Source of the DNA: Doryteuthis pealeii
Taxonomy: Eukaryota > Mollusca > Cephalopoda > Myopsida > Loliginidae
Direction of reading: 5' to 3'
NCBI GenBank assembly: GCA_023376005.1
Contig: CM042179.1
Location: 16,754,648-16,818,647 of the forward strand
DNA: 64,000 bases
A program made the translations under genes and the position numbers. Position 1 is the first letter of the stretch. Each line of letters begins with the position of its first letter. Under the pieces are notes generated by a model. It was given only the letters and a program-made list of their open reading frames with translations, searched no databases and was not told the origin of the DNA. This document shows, piece after piece, positions 20,690-31,690 of the stretch.

Positions 20690-22740
20690 ATTGAGTTCGA
20701 CACCTAATTGCTACATACAATCAACAATCAATCGTGAGACTGCCCGATCTGCAAGAGCCGATAGCAACACCTATCGGCAAAATATAGCAGAAGACATGGA
20801 ACATGCATCGTCAAAAAACTGTACAACTTGTTCGGTTCCAGCACAAAATCATTCTCAACTATCAAGATAAACCCATCACCAACTTTGACGACCGCATACA
20901 ACACTGGAATGATAACTTTGCTTCACTACTTAATTATGACCATCAACACTCTTTAATCTCTGAGGGTATCCCAACTGTGCCTACGATTGTAACACCTCCC
21001 CACCGACCGTTGATGAAGTATTGGATACTATTCGTAAGCTTAAAAATAATAAAGCCGCCGGTGAAGATCTTTCTGTTGGGATTTTTAAACACTCCTGATG
21101 TTGCAGATTGACTGTTGTTCAGTTTGTTTTGCGCGGGAAGTCGAAAAGACAAAGGAAAATTGAACTGAGAAGACAATGTCTAAAGGTAGACAGAGGGTCT
21201 GGTGTGACAAAGGACTCGTCTGGACAAACGCGAATTTGAACAAAGAGAAAGGACTTCCGGTCAAGGAACAAAAGGATGTGTGGGCGGTCGTCAGTACTTA
21301 AGCGGTCATCAGAGCAGCCCAGAGCAGACCCCAGGAGACGGCGAAGAAAGCACAAGGTGTCTGACCGTCGACACGGTCGAGCGCTGCTGCGAGCAGTGAG
21401 GCTCGCCCACCACCTTCCACCACACCATAGGTAGTCGTAGTGCCATTATCCATGCCCGCCACTCACCTACCACACACCGAAGAAAATAAAGAAGAGTCAT
21501 CTTTTGTATACGTGTATCTGTTGTTATTGAAGTTCAGTAGCTGACTACTAGATACATCGTCTAGGGGTCAGGAACGATCTCCGCTGTATACCAGCAACGT
21601 ATACGAGTCAGAGTAGCGTGAGTTTGAAGATGCCAATATAGCAACGTGTACGATTGTGTTGCCGAGTAGCGGGAGAGCGCTATGCAACACTCCGAGATTT
21701 TGGCCCAGTTCGACACAAAATTATGCTACAAATCTGGTGTTGCAGTAACTGAATTAGCTTAACTTACAGTTCTACCAAAACTTTCGCTACAATACTGCTA
21801 AACCACAGCATCAATGCAACCTGCGTACAAGACCAAATCAGTGTGGGTTTCACCCTCGCAGAGGGTACACTAATCAATCTTCACACTTCGTCGTGTATTT
21901 GCTTCCAGCAAAACAAAAAAAACAAAAAAAACAATTGACTTTGCTGCAGCCTTTGATTCAGTTAACTGTGAAACTTTTTAGATTATACAAATAAATGATA
22001 TCCCGCCGAAACTTCTAAATCTACTAAAAGCCTACTACACTTCTACCAGCACAAAAGACCGCGTGTATCATTAGGAATCTCAATTCTTCAGCATCCACTC
22101 TAGTGTTCGATAAGGCTGTGTTCTCTCTTCCCACCTTGTTCAACTATGCTATCTATTGGATCACTTCGCATGCGCTTGCAAATTTCCTAGGTGTCACTGT
22201 TGGCTGTAATTTCAACCTGTCAAGACCTGGAAAATGCAGACGAACTTCGACGATATCCAATCAGCAGTCAACGCGCTTCAGTATTACACTACTAAACTTG
22301 GTATGAAAATCAATGTGTAGAAAACAAAATTTCTAATTGCAGGATTTCTTCCTACTGATCATCCTCAACGAAGAAGAGAGCAATTTTAAAAACATTGGCT
22401 CAGTAGTTACTGCTATGGGTGAAGGAGAAGAGGACATCGACAGACGCGTTGGTGCCGCTTGCTTCGCTTTCTATCGTCTTTGTGCGAGACCGTGGTCCAG
22501 GCAGAAGATAAAAAAATGCGTATCAACCAAGTTCTTGTTCGTACTATCCACCTGTACGGCTGCGAAACTTGGCCGATGAGATCTGAGGACCTGCGCAAAC
22601 TTCAGGTGTTTTATTGCCCCCCCCCTATTTATGAAGTCATGCTGACAGCACGGATTCACTTGACTGTCTCTCTCTCTCTAAGAAATTCTGCTTATTTACG
22701 AGAAGTGCTACATCATCTACGTAGCATGCATCCGTAAAAG
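20690..22740 (+). pseudogene. Decayed non-LTR retrotransposon reverse transcriptase, interrupted by an LTR-like insert
   Basis: Plus-strand pieces follow the order of a LINE reverse transcriptase. At about 21005-21090 TVDEVLDTIRKLKNNKAAGE matches the finger region that ends in the K-A-A-G-x-D motif, with Glu in place of Asp. After the insert, about 21940-21970 reads IDFAAAFDSVN, the first catalytic Asp block. 22105-22145 reads a GCVLSPTLFNYAI segment. The catalytic YADD box near 22225 is degraded to NADE. 22390-22475 reads KNIGSVVTAMGEGEEDIDRR and 22520-22600 reads LVRTIHLYGCETWPMRSEDL, both usual after the catalytic domain. Frameshifts and stops throughout rule out activity. Confidence 0.8.
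21113..21715 (+). mobile_element. LTR-like insertion (candidate solo LTR) within the non-LTR remnant
   Basis: About 600 bases separate two consecutive parts of the reverse transcriptase remnant. The insert starts tgttgttcag, ends gttcgaca, is GC-richer than its surroundings, and contains aataaagaagagtcatc near 21484, followed by a U5-like region, consistent with an LTR beginning TG and ending CA. I do not see a matching target-site duplication (ttgac on the left, caaaa on the right), so the boundaries are tentative. Confidence 0.5.
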
Positions 22741-22866
22741 TTTTTGTGGAAACTATTACGGATGCAGGACACTATTATATTATAAATAGTGCTAATATAT
22801 CGGACGTAATAAGATAACTTTTTATTTCAACACACACACACAAATATATATATATATATATATTTG

Positions 22867-24604
22867 AAAACTAATATTTTTTAAAACATGAAGGGTTAAT
22901 GAGTGAATTTAATTTCAAATTTTAACATTTTGTCAAAATTCTAGAAGATAAATGAATCACATATATTCAGCTACTGTTTTTTTTTCTAAATTACATACAA
23001 AGAAAGAAATGATTATAGATTATATCAGTACATTTATAGCTCTAAATACAGGAACACTTATAATAACAAATATTTTAATAGTTATTAACTACAATTATGT
23101 TCTGTAATAAAGAGAACTTAATTCCATAGTCGTATTTCATGATTAATTCGGATCTATTTCAACAAAATTAATCTGAAAGAAAAGCTCTTGGTCTAGTGAA
23201 AAGGAGATAGACACCCTCGCTGTATGGCTCATACCGACCTTAGGCCACCCCGACGATTTTACTTACTACTTATATAACAAAATGAAATAATTTACTCATG
23301 CTAAAACACCTAGTTTTACAGAGGCATAATGTTACATAAAAATCCATTTGTTCTGAATGTTCACTCAGTTATTATCAATTAAAATATCTTAGCGTTCCTG
23401 GAAATGTACCAATTTAGCGATAGAGATACAGGACAGAAATAATCAAATACGAATGTTTCAAATTAGAGCTTTCATCACATTTGACGAGAATTTGCACGTG
23501 ACGTAACACGACGCCACGTCAAGGTCAGATAATAAAAGACAAGTCATGATTTTCACGAGGTTTCAGTTTAACGACAAGAAATGTTTGACGATTTTAAAAC
23601 TGGTATTAATACAGAATAGAGCGCAAGAGATAAAAGCATTAGAATCACATTTTAAGTATAAAAACTATTAGATGACGGAAAGTCCCGAAGCAGAGTGACG
23701 CTATGATTTATTTTTATAAATAGAACGCTAGGAAAAAATACAACGGTCGAAAAGAAAAACCTAAACAAAATGAATTGTTCAGAATTGATTTTTAAAGTTT
23801 CGTCTTCCGGGTAGAACGATGTATTATTGACTTTTGTAAAGAGAGGGACCGGTAATAATGTAGAATAACGTGCAAGTGATAAAATATTAGAATCACATTT
23901 TACATATAAAGACCATTAGATGACGGAAAGTCCCGAAGTATCTAATATTTTACAAATGATAATAATTACAAAGGATAAGAACTATGAATGAAAGAAGGTA
24001 AAAATCAAGATATTATGAGAAGAAAGAGTTTATTGAAAGAGAACAGATTGGCATAGAGTTTAAGAAAGAATGGTCGTTTTAATAAAAGTCGTAATGAACC
24101 TCACAATATTTGCCTTACAAAGATATAATGATACGTTGCATGTTCAACTAAATGGATTTTTAAAAGAAACCATTGAATTAGTTCTATTTGATCCTGTGAT
24201 GGGCGAACGTGTAGAGAGAATAAAATACAATGAATCACACATGCAATATCCATGTTAAATCATTCAAAATGAACTTATTTAGATATTAATAAATGCAACT
24301 AAAGTTAAGATTATAAAGACTTTTCTTTATTCACTGCACTTGTGATGTAAACTAAATGACACAGTAAATGACAGAGTATAATGTATTTTGTAGACATCAA
24401 ATCTTTAACTTTTCATTTTACAACTGTAAATATAAAAGGGAGAATATTTTCGTGTATTCATTTCTATCGATAAATCATCGGGTAATTATTTTACAGAAAT
24501 TACAATCACAGAGCTTGAGGGTTTGTCATCAAATTTAGATGGCATGCAAGCAAAAATACACAGGCAAATATAATGATGTTCAGCAAAGGAATTTTAGACC
24601 TGAA
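22867..24604 (+). repeat. 1.7 kb repeat, copy 2 (near-identical to 9083-10803)
   Basis: See copy 1. This copy follows a short TA array (22838-22862), contains the same SINE-A tail fragment (about 23185-23270) and the same two direct copies of the attagatgacggaaagtccc segment, and has about 15 extra bases (tataatgatgttcag) near 24568. It lies in the first identified intron of the minus-strand gene, while copy 1 lies in the second. Confidence 0.9.
24070..24258 (+). CDS. 62-codon frame, second copy
   Basis: Same length and sequence as the frame at 10287-10475 except for an apparent Arg-to-Thr change at residue 12. Function unknown; probably part of the repeat. Confidence 0.25.
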   Translation: MVVLIKVVMNLTIFALQRYNDTLHVQLNGFLKETIELVLFDPVMGERVERIKYNESHMQYPC

Positions 24605-24659
24605 CTTTTCATTACTTGCAATATCTATTCATTAAATCTGAAATTGTAAATGACGCAAT

Positions 24660-25580
24660 GTATGGTTTTATAGAGGCTATATGATATTTTTTTTACCTTG
24701 TGAAGATAAAAAATGAATACTATTTGCGTGTTGTTGTGTTGGAGTTATCAATTGAAATCAATTGGTATTTGTATGTAAATTTGTTTATCTATAGAGTTCT
24801 CTATGAATGTGTCTTTGTAATAATGTCCGTTACGGGGAATTAAGTATGGTCATTAATACTTTGTTTGAATAGAATGGCCATTAAAGATAGCACCTCCAAA
24901 CAGGCTTGCCCCTATTCTCGGTCGGGGATATTATGTTAACCCCCTTTAACTAATCCCTTAAAAACCCTAAACTTAGGTTCCCCTGATGTACCTCCGGTAA
25001 TGACTACCTTTAAATAAACACCCTTTTAAACACAGCTTTGTCCGACTCATTAACCAAACCATCCTGGTAAACTAACCCATATAACACCAAAAGAAGGGAT
25101 GTACCTTCTTTAACTCCACCCTTAACCCCCCCCCAAAAAAAAAAAACAATGTACTTTTATTTTCTTTACTTTCTTGCATTGTTGAGTGATACTTTCTTTA
25201 TAGCCAATGTCTTCTTCAGTGATATGATTAAAATCAGTCTATAGCGGAATATTTTATGGTAAATATAATCTGATCAATGAACTTGAGATATAAATGGAAG
25301 TTCTTTCAGTTTCATCCGATAAAAGTAAAAAATAAAAAATGAAAATAACGAGATTCGATTAGGACAATAAAGAAAATACTTTAAATATTTTTGAAAAGGT
25401 AGCATTTTTAAGAATTTAATCAGGTTGAGATGTTAAGATACATTAATATATATCCTGAGTTAAATTAAATTTTCTAGTAATTATGATAGTGAAGAATAAG
25501 TATTTTACCCCAGTATGTACATGTACATAGCAATAGCATAATCTTTACAGATCATTGCCGTCTCACCACCAGAACCTTTC
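24660..25580. other. Intron-like stretch with a C/A-rich block
   Basis: 24880-25150 is unusually C-rich on the plus strand (several runs of four or more C, ending ccccccccc then an A run). No frame or repeat match recognised elsewhere in the window. Confidence 0.35.
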
Positions 25581-25599
25581 CTCTCATGAGCCCTCAAAT

Positions 25600-25860
25600 G
25601 ACTCATCAAAACTCGCTGCAGATCTACAAAGTTTGATGCAAATATGACATAGGAAGGACGTCCTTCCCGTTTTATCAGATGATAACATTTTATGCTTATA
25701 CACTACCACATGTCTCTTAAGACCAGAAGCTGACTTACAGACTTTGTTACAGATTGCACAAGACACATTGTTTGTTCCTGGAGTTTGCATGAATTGTCCC
25801 TGATGAGATTTCCTATGATTGACATATCCAGCCTTGGAAAGCAGAATTCGATCATATGCA
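25600..25860 (-). pseudogene. C2H2 zinc-finger fragment
   Basis: A 97-codon minus-strand frame (25877-25584) contains one complete-looking finger, CAICNKVCKSASGLKRHVVV, followed by YKH, giving Cys-x2-Cys and His spacing close to a C2H2 finger. A second, degraded finger starts CHICIKLCRSAASF and lacks its histidines. The upstream KAGYVNHRKSHQ looks like the end of a third finger. Fingers of this SxxGLxxH style are common in transposon ORF1/gag-like proteins of marine invertebrates as well as in host factors. It starts in a catacatacat microsatellite and is probably a remnant. Confidence 0.55.
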
Positions 25861-26069
25861 TACATACATACATACATGATTTTGAAAATTATATTTTAAA
25901 ACCTAATAATAGTAAGGACTTAAATATCAATTTTACATATACCGCCATTTTTAGGCCACTGATACACTAACAAACATCTTAAACATTTTATATTAAAACT
26001 TGTGTAAAAGTTATTTTGAATGGCAAATAATTATTCACTTAGATGACTTGCAACAATTATAAGCAAACA

Positions 26070-26262
26070 GATTTTAAAAGTAACATCCAATTCGTGGCGA
26101 ACGGGTTGGGGAAATACATGACGCCGCATTGTGATGTAATGGTTAGCAAACTAATCTCATATTGTATAGTGAATTCGATCCTCAATGGATACCCCATACT
26201 TATGACCTTGTGTCCCATCCTACCCGTGGTGAACGGGTCGGAAAAATACCTACATTCATAAC
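26070..26262 (+). repeat. SINE tail plus tRNA-like SINE, family C
   Basis: 26077-26120 (aacgggttggggaaatacat) is a SINE 3' tail. It is followed at 26132-26262 by a tRNA-like head, gtgatgtaatggttagcaaa, a weak B box gaattcgatcctc, and a body ending gaacgggtcggaaaaatacc. Related pieces are at 32757, 52655 and, reversed, 31575 and 58990. Confidence 0.65.
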
Positions 26263-26434
26263 TAAGTTAATGTGATATTGCTATATATAAAATGATACAA
26301 AATAAGAATAGAATGCAATAATGTGTGTGAGTGTGAGAGAGACGGGGAAGATGGGGATCTTACTAGACTGGAAAATAAGATAGAAAAAAAAAAAGGCGGA
26401 AAGAAAATTATATTAGTAAAAAAAAAGAATTTAC

Positions 26435-26617
26435 CTTAGCATTATCACAGTAATCCGAGCTTATCCCCATCTTTATTCCTCCGTGTCTATCTTTGGGATT
26501 ACCGGTTTTGATTTCTACTGGCATGTCCGCGTAACTAACTTGTCTGGAGATTGCATAGTCCGGGAGCAGGACTAGTGCCAGTAGTAAAAAACCGGCATAC
26601 ATTTTCACGTTGAAAAT
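26435..26617 (-). CDS. DUF3105/TP53I13-like gene, first identified exon (signal peptide)
   Basis: On the minus strand a good acceptor (tttttattcttgtag) ends at 26618. The exon starts with 15 bases of untranslated sequence, and the ATG is at 26602. The 56 codons end exactly at AAG (26435) before a gtaaattc donor. Residues 1-19 (MYAGFLLLALVLLPDYAIS) form a clear signal peptide with a likely cleavage near residue 19, so the product enters the secretory pathway. The mature part begins RQVSYADMPVEI and ends GISSDYCDNAK. An in-frame GTG two codons earlier is not a credible start. The acceptor implies at least one upstream non-coding exon. With exons at 19760 and 7232 it encodes 100 residues so far. 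The family assignment rests on remembered similarity and needs the missing core. Confidence 0.7.
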
Positions 26618-27274
26618 CTACAAGAATAAAAAAGAAAGAAAAAGAATAGATAATTAGAGAGTCATAATGAAAATTGTAAGACGTCGAAACATCAAAATTC
26701 TTTTAAATTTATGTATCACAATATGTTACCACAATCAATTACCTTTATATGAACCTTATTATAAAAGTATTTGCATAAATAGTAGATTTTATATATTTAC
26801 TTTTCAAGAAAGAATAATGTTGGTTTTCATTTACAAATTTTCATAAATTGAACTTCATTTATGCATAGAAAATATTTCTAATAATAATAGTAATAATAAT
26901 AAAGCAAGGCTATAATGAAAATTGATAAAATTGCTATAAATGAGAATTAACATATTCACTTATTTAAAAATGATTCGTTGAAGTGGTGGTTAAAGTTTCA
27001 GCTTGACAATTAGTGGTTCGCTGGGTATTTTACAAATATTGTCTTATGCTAAAATTTGCATAGTTCAACGTAAGTTCAAATGTGATGTTGCTTTTATTCC
27101 AAGTGACGAATAAAATATTAAAACGATTTAATCATTTAACAGTAAAGGTAACAGCATTAAGAATTGTAGATTGAGTACAATTGTTTAAATCTGTATAATG
27201 GTTACTTAATATTTATTGTTAAACAATTAAATTTGACTTCTTTTTCTTATTATTCTTATTCATTTCTAGCGAGT

Positions 27275-27345
27275 TTTTCACACCAGCGTCAGCTGGCGAT
27301 CTTTCACTGGAGTCACTAGCAGATATCAACAAGACTGTTGGTTGT
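27275..27345 (-). repeat. Dispersed repeat, family D copy
   Basis: ttttcacaccagcgtcagct is the reverse complement of the motif at 5370 and 43665 (agctgacgctggtgtgaaaa type), continuing as ggcgatctttcactgg. It abuts the SINE at 27350. Confidence 0.4.
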
Positions 27346-27349
27346 TCAC

Positions 27350-27625
27350 ATAGCGCTCGTTGTGTAATGGTTATAGTCATAAGAAATGGACACGGAGACT
27401 CAAATTCAAATCCGCGACGTAGGCTGTTTGCATTTCACATAGCCCTAATACCATTAAGAAAGGTATGCATCCAACTACTCTCCCTCCAGCTATGGATAGA
27501 TAGTAGGGCAGACTTTGGTATGGCAGCCAGTCTAGGAGAATTAAAACTGAATGCTAACCTGTTAAACTCCGCTTAAAAAAATCACATCCCAATCGTACGG
27601 AGGGGTTGGGAAAATACATATTAAA
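27350..27625 (+). repeat. tRNA-derived SINE, family B
   Basis: Head gttgtgtaatggttatagtc, then tttgcatttcacatagccct and atgcatccaactactctccc, the body aattaaaactgaatgctaac, and the tail acggaggggttgggaaaata. The same order is found at 33765-34055 and 57115-57325, and reversed at 53590-53845. A target for RNA polymerase III in its intact form. Confidence 0.8.
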
Positions 27626-27652
27626 GAAATCAATCTTTTTCACGCATCAAGC

Positions 27653-27905
27653 TTTCGGTTTGGCTCAATCGGTAGAGCGTCCGACTAGGAACCACAAAGT
27701 TCCGGTTCGATACCGGCCTTCGCCAACTCAGCGCGTGAGTAGCATAATGATCTATGCGGTAAAATGAGGAGCTGATGGTAGGCGTGGCGATCCATCTTAG
27801 ACACCAAAACAATCTCCTTGGTTTAGAACTAGCGAAAGTTGGATATACCCCCTTCGCTATCTGGCTGATAACGTATTTAGACCACTTCGACGACTTTACT
27901 TTCTA
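27653..27905 (+). repeat. tRNA-derived SINE, family A (best copy)
   Basis: Clear tRNA-like head with A box tggctcaatcgg at 27660 and perfect B box ggttcgatacc at 27703, then cttcgccaactcagcgcg. The body contains ggagctgatggtaggcgtgg and ends near gacgactttact. It is close to full length, which makes it the reference for the copies at 6713, 45190 and, as a tail, within the 1.7 kb repeats. Confidence 0.85.
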
Positions 27906-28504
27906 TATCAGATCTTCTGGTCCCATAAAGAAAGGAATAGAAATGTTGAGTAAATTGTCTGAAAACAACATCACAATAGACGACATTGCCATAATCATAG
28001 GTCAATCAGTGCTTCCTTTCCTTTTTTGTGCATTGTAATCACATGATGATTATTCAATAAAATTACAACATATCTAATAATAAAGTTTTTAAGGATGTTG
28101 GTTAATGAGGAAAGTTAAACACTTATGTATTGAAGTGTATTCTCGTGTGTCAAGCAGACACGGGGTTGCTGGGGACGAGAAGCCCCCCCCCCTCGTCACA
28201 TAGACAGTAAATAAGCTGTTAGCTCTGTCGAGGCTAGAAGTTGAAAGATATTTTTTGACTTTGGTGCTTCTATTTTCATAAGCTGCTCGCTGCACAATCT
28301 GGCGTCTACTAGTAGACACGGGGAGGGTGGGGTGTAATCGTGTAAAGAATGTAATTCTTAAAAATGTCATTCTAAACTAGAACATCTTTTCTTTCTTTCT
28401 TTTTTCTATATATACGAGAATTAGCTTAATAGGACAAATTAATTTAATTTGGGGGTAGGAAGAATCATTCAAGAAAAGAAAGTCTGCTTTGAAAATCAGT
28501 CGAA

Positions 28505-28705
28505 ACAGTCTAACCCGGCTTAATCATTGGCGTCAATGAGAGATACTCAACTATCTCACCTAACAAACTGACCATTGGTGTAAGCGAGAGATATACAACT
28601 ACCTCACCCACCATGCTTGACCACTGCCCATTTGGTGTTAATGTGAGATATACAACTGTTTCAGCCAATTAGTTTGATCACTGACCATTAGCGTCAGTTT
28701 AAGAT
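28505..28705 (+). repeat. Tandem array, about 60 base unit, roughly three to four copies
   Basis: Units contain cattggcgtcaatgagagat, cattggtgtaagcgagagat, catttggtgttaatgtgaga and cattagcgtcagtttaagat, separated by ctcacc-aactgacca-like spacers. The copies are diverged. Confidence 0.7.
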
Positions 28706-28709
28706 AGGC

Positions 28710-29880
28710 AAATCTTTAAAAAAATTGAATTTGTTCTTAATTTGGTAAAGTTAAAAAATATAAAAAATATTTATTCTCTCCGGCTTTTTTAGTATACGTA
28801 CTGTCGTCACATAGGAAACATGGAAAAATGCTTTAGAACTTTTCTTGAATAAATTCCAATAAAACAGTAAAATATCATACAAGTTGAACTTACATAAATA
28901 GTTCATACAAGTTGAACTTACATAAATATTCTGATCCTATAAATTTACAACGAAATGTCAGACTAAAACAAAAGGATTAATCGAAAACGAAATAATCTTA
29001 TCTTCATTACAAAAATATATCTATTTTACAGTACATTTTATTTCAAATCCACTATGCATTAATTGCGTTGCTTTCAAATTAAATTTAAATTTGCCCCATA
29101 AAAAAGTTATATGCGTCGATTACATTGGCAAGGCAAAGCGTTTTTTTTCTAAAAGAGTTTTAAATAATTTTACTAGACAATAAATTGTCAGCCATCTTTA
29201 AAATTATTCATTCTTTAATACAATTCAGAATTTGTGAATGAAGCTCTTAGCGTTTGATAATTTGGTCCAATGCACTTTAAGAAAATGCAAATAAAACATG
29301 CTCAAAATAATTATGCGAAGAGCGGAGAAAAAGTGGTCGTTTGTATTCCTTAATTTCCTAGCTATTTCCATTCGCTGATCCTTTCATACTAATAAGCACA
29401 TTCATCGATCGCTTTTCGCTTCTGCTACCATCATAATGGTACTCTATGATTATATCCTACTAACAAAAGTGTTTGTGAAAGAATAATTTACTTGGGGGGG
29501 GGGGAATAAAATCTTAACGAATTTTAAAAAATCAGTTTAAAAAATAAGATTAAAAATAAAATCTTAGCTTTTGTACTGATGAATTAGATAATTAAAAACA
29601 AATCATTAATTCGACAAATCATTAAATATGATCATTCTTAGTGAATATCAAATAATGTTAAATAAATTTCTGTTTATATTTAAGGAAGTTACAAATAAAA
29701 GTAAAAATGCATAATTCATTTATAAATGTTTAAACAATTTATCTGTGATAAACAACAAAAGTATCAACTATGATTTGAATTTACTTGTAATATCGGAATT
29801 TATTCTTCCATTTTCAGAAAAATACCGACCATTGAACTAAAGAGCACCGTTAATAAAAAAGGGTAGGGAAAAAAATGAAA
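28710..29880. other. AT-rich stretch, nothing recognised
   Basis: A short direct duplication (catacaagttgaacttacat) occurs at about 28876 and 28905, and there is a G9 run near 29495. No frame or repeat family match. Confidence 0.4.
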
Positions 29881-30900
29881 TTACGAACGGTCTTGCTTGA
29901 CAGAGAAAAACAATTTTATTACAAGTATCTCCACAAATGAGGCAAAAATGAAATATATACAATTCAAATTAGGAATTGCATAGAATTCCCCATGCACTGC
30001 GCTAAATAGACAATTTAGGCGCCGGGTAACAAAAGATACAAATACAAAAATATATAATAAATGCAAAAATACAAAAGTGTATAAAGAGAGTTACATCTAC
30101 GTAACTGAACAGGCGTTAATCAACCTATAACTACCCTTCAAAATATACAATACAAAATTGGTATAAAAAAAACAGAAAGAAAAGACACTGTAAAAAGGGT
30201 TTAAACAACAAAAATACACTCTCTCGCAGGAGAGGTCAAAATTAGAAATAAAGATGGACGAAAGTCCTTTCAAATGTCTTGTTCCTATTCGTCAAAGAAC
30301 AAGACTTTGGAAGTTGAAAATAGCTTTAATAGAAAGATAAACCTTCCTTTTGCATTCTCGTTCTTTATCGCCAAAAAACGAGGCTCCTTGTTAAAAATAA
30401 CGACAGGTCTCTCTGCACTGGAATCCTTTTTTCCTTGCGTTTTTTAGTCCGGTTTCGTCTAACAGGTGGACTCTCAACTTTTCTCGTCGTCAGAAGTATA
30501 AGGGAATTTAGAACCGCGACCTTTTTCGTCAAAGGAAATGATAGACCTCCGTCTGTTATTCAAGGGGAAATTGCTGGCTTCCGAAAGCTAAAAGTCACCC
30601 ATCTCAACCAGGGTTTTCTCAGGAACCGCCAATGTCCGTTTTCAAGCAGTTAAGGGGTTTCATCTCTCAGTGCTAAGAATGAACACTCTGCTGGTTGTAG
30701 CCAGAACCAAAACGCGTCGTCACGTCTCGCTTCCCATTTCCAAAGAGGCTTAGGGGTGTGTCAATGCTAAGACAGAACAACTGCTAGCACGTCCTTTCCC
30801 CTCTAAGATCAATTTCAAAAGAGGCCGATTTTAGGGGCACGTGACTGATTCTAGTACCCGGAGCTGGCCACCGAGCCCCTTTTTTCCATTTATTTTCGTA
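29880..30900 (-). mobile_element. Candidate LTR or transposon untranslated block
   Basis: A compositional island of about 1 kb with many CG dinucleotides at 30250-30900. On the minus strand it ends with aataaaattgtttttctctg and then cgttcgtaatttca, the order expected for the polyadenylation part of an LTR, and gttacccggcgcct lies about 140 bases before that end. The 72-codon plus-strand frame at 30435 has no recognisable content. No second copy is present to define boundaries. Confidence 0.25.
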
Positions 30901-31274
30901 TAAAAATACGAAACAAGACACATTGAAAGGCGGATAAAATATATGCATTTAAAATATTTCTTTGAATAAAAAATTTCCAACAGTAATCTTATTTTGTTAA
31001 TGTAGATACAAATGTCTTAATGTCCGATGTGAAATTCGCTTTTCTAAACAAGAATAATTGAAATTGATCATTTAGATTTTTCAAAATAACAGTAACTAAG
31101 CAACCAGTCTCAGTTGAATTTAATTTTCCGCCAGTCTCGAGATAATGGTTTCTTTTCCAGGAAGCATAAACCAAGAAAACAACTTTTTTTTTAAGAGATA
31201 AGATAAATACTTGACATTTTACTTGATAATCTCAAGGTCAATTGTGCTTATTCTTAAAACTAATTTTTAATCTT

Positions 31275-31410
31275 ATATATGTGCTAGAAGGCGATGGCTG
31301 AGGGTCTTAATGGTCTGAGTATGACACAAAACTGCATCTAGTTGTGAGGTTCCGATTCTGGAGCTCTGGGGAGTGTGGAGTACCCCTTCATTGCCATTAC
31401 TCCCAAAATT
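31275..31410 (-). repeat. Dispersed repeat, family F fragment
   Basis: gtgctagaaggcgatggctg followed by aggttccgattctggagctc and ggagtgtggagtaccccttc matches the middle of the family F copy at 61720-61830. Confidence 0.7.
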
Positions 31411-31499
31411 TATTATGAAAAAAAAAAAAATAATCCCCAAATTTTAACACTTTTGTGCATAAAATAATATAGTTAATTTCATTCTTACGTTTATAAATG

Positions 31500-31690
31500 T
31501 ACTAGCGGTGTGTTCCCGATATTGCCCGGGTTATACAGTATCTGGCTAAAAAAAAAAAAATAAAAAAACGGTATTTACCCAATCCGTTTGCCACGGGTAA
31601 GATGTGAAACAAGTTCGCAAGTATGGGACATCCAGAAAGAATCGCTATTCACTAATAATAAATCTAAGAGACTAACTTGCTAACCTTTAC
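31500..31690 (-). repeat. SINE tail fragment (family B/C type)
   Basis: Reverse complement of the shared tail: tatttacccaatccgtttgc, acgggtaagatgtgaaacaag and gcaagtatgggacatccag. Interrupted by an A run at 31548. Confidence 0.6.

Noticed and set aside
27656..27730. A functional tRNA gene with intact A and B boxes
   Set aside because: The tRNA-like head is joined to the family A SINE body and lacks a proper 3' acceptor strand.
30435..30653. 72-codon plus-strand frame
   Set aside because: It lies within the LTR-like block and has no recognisable domain or start context.
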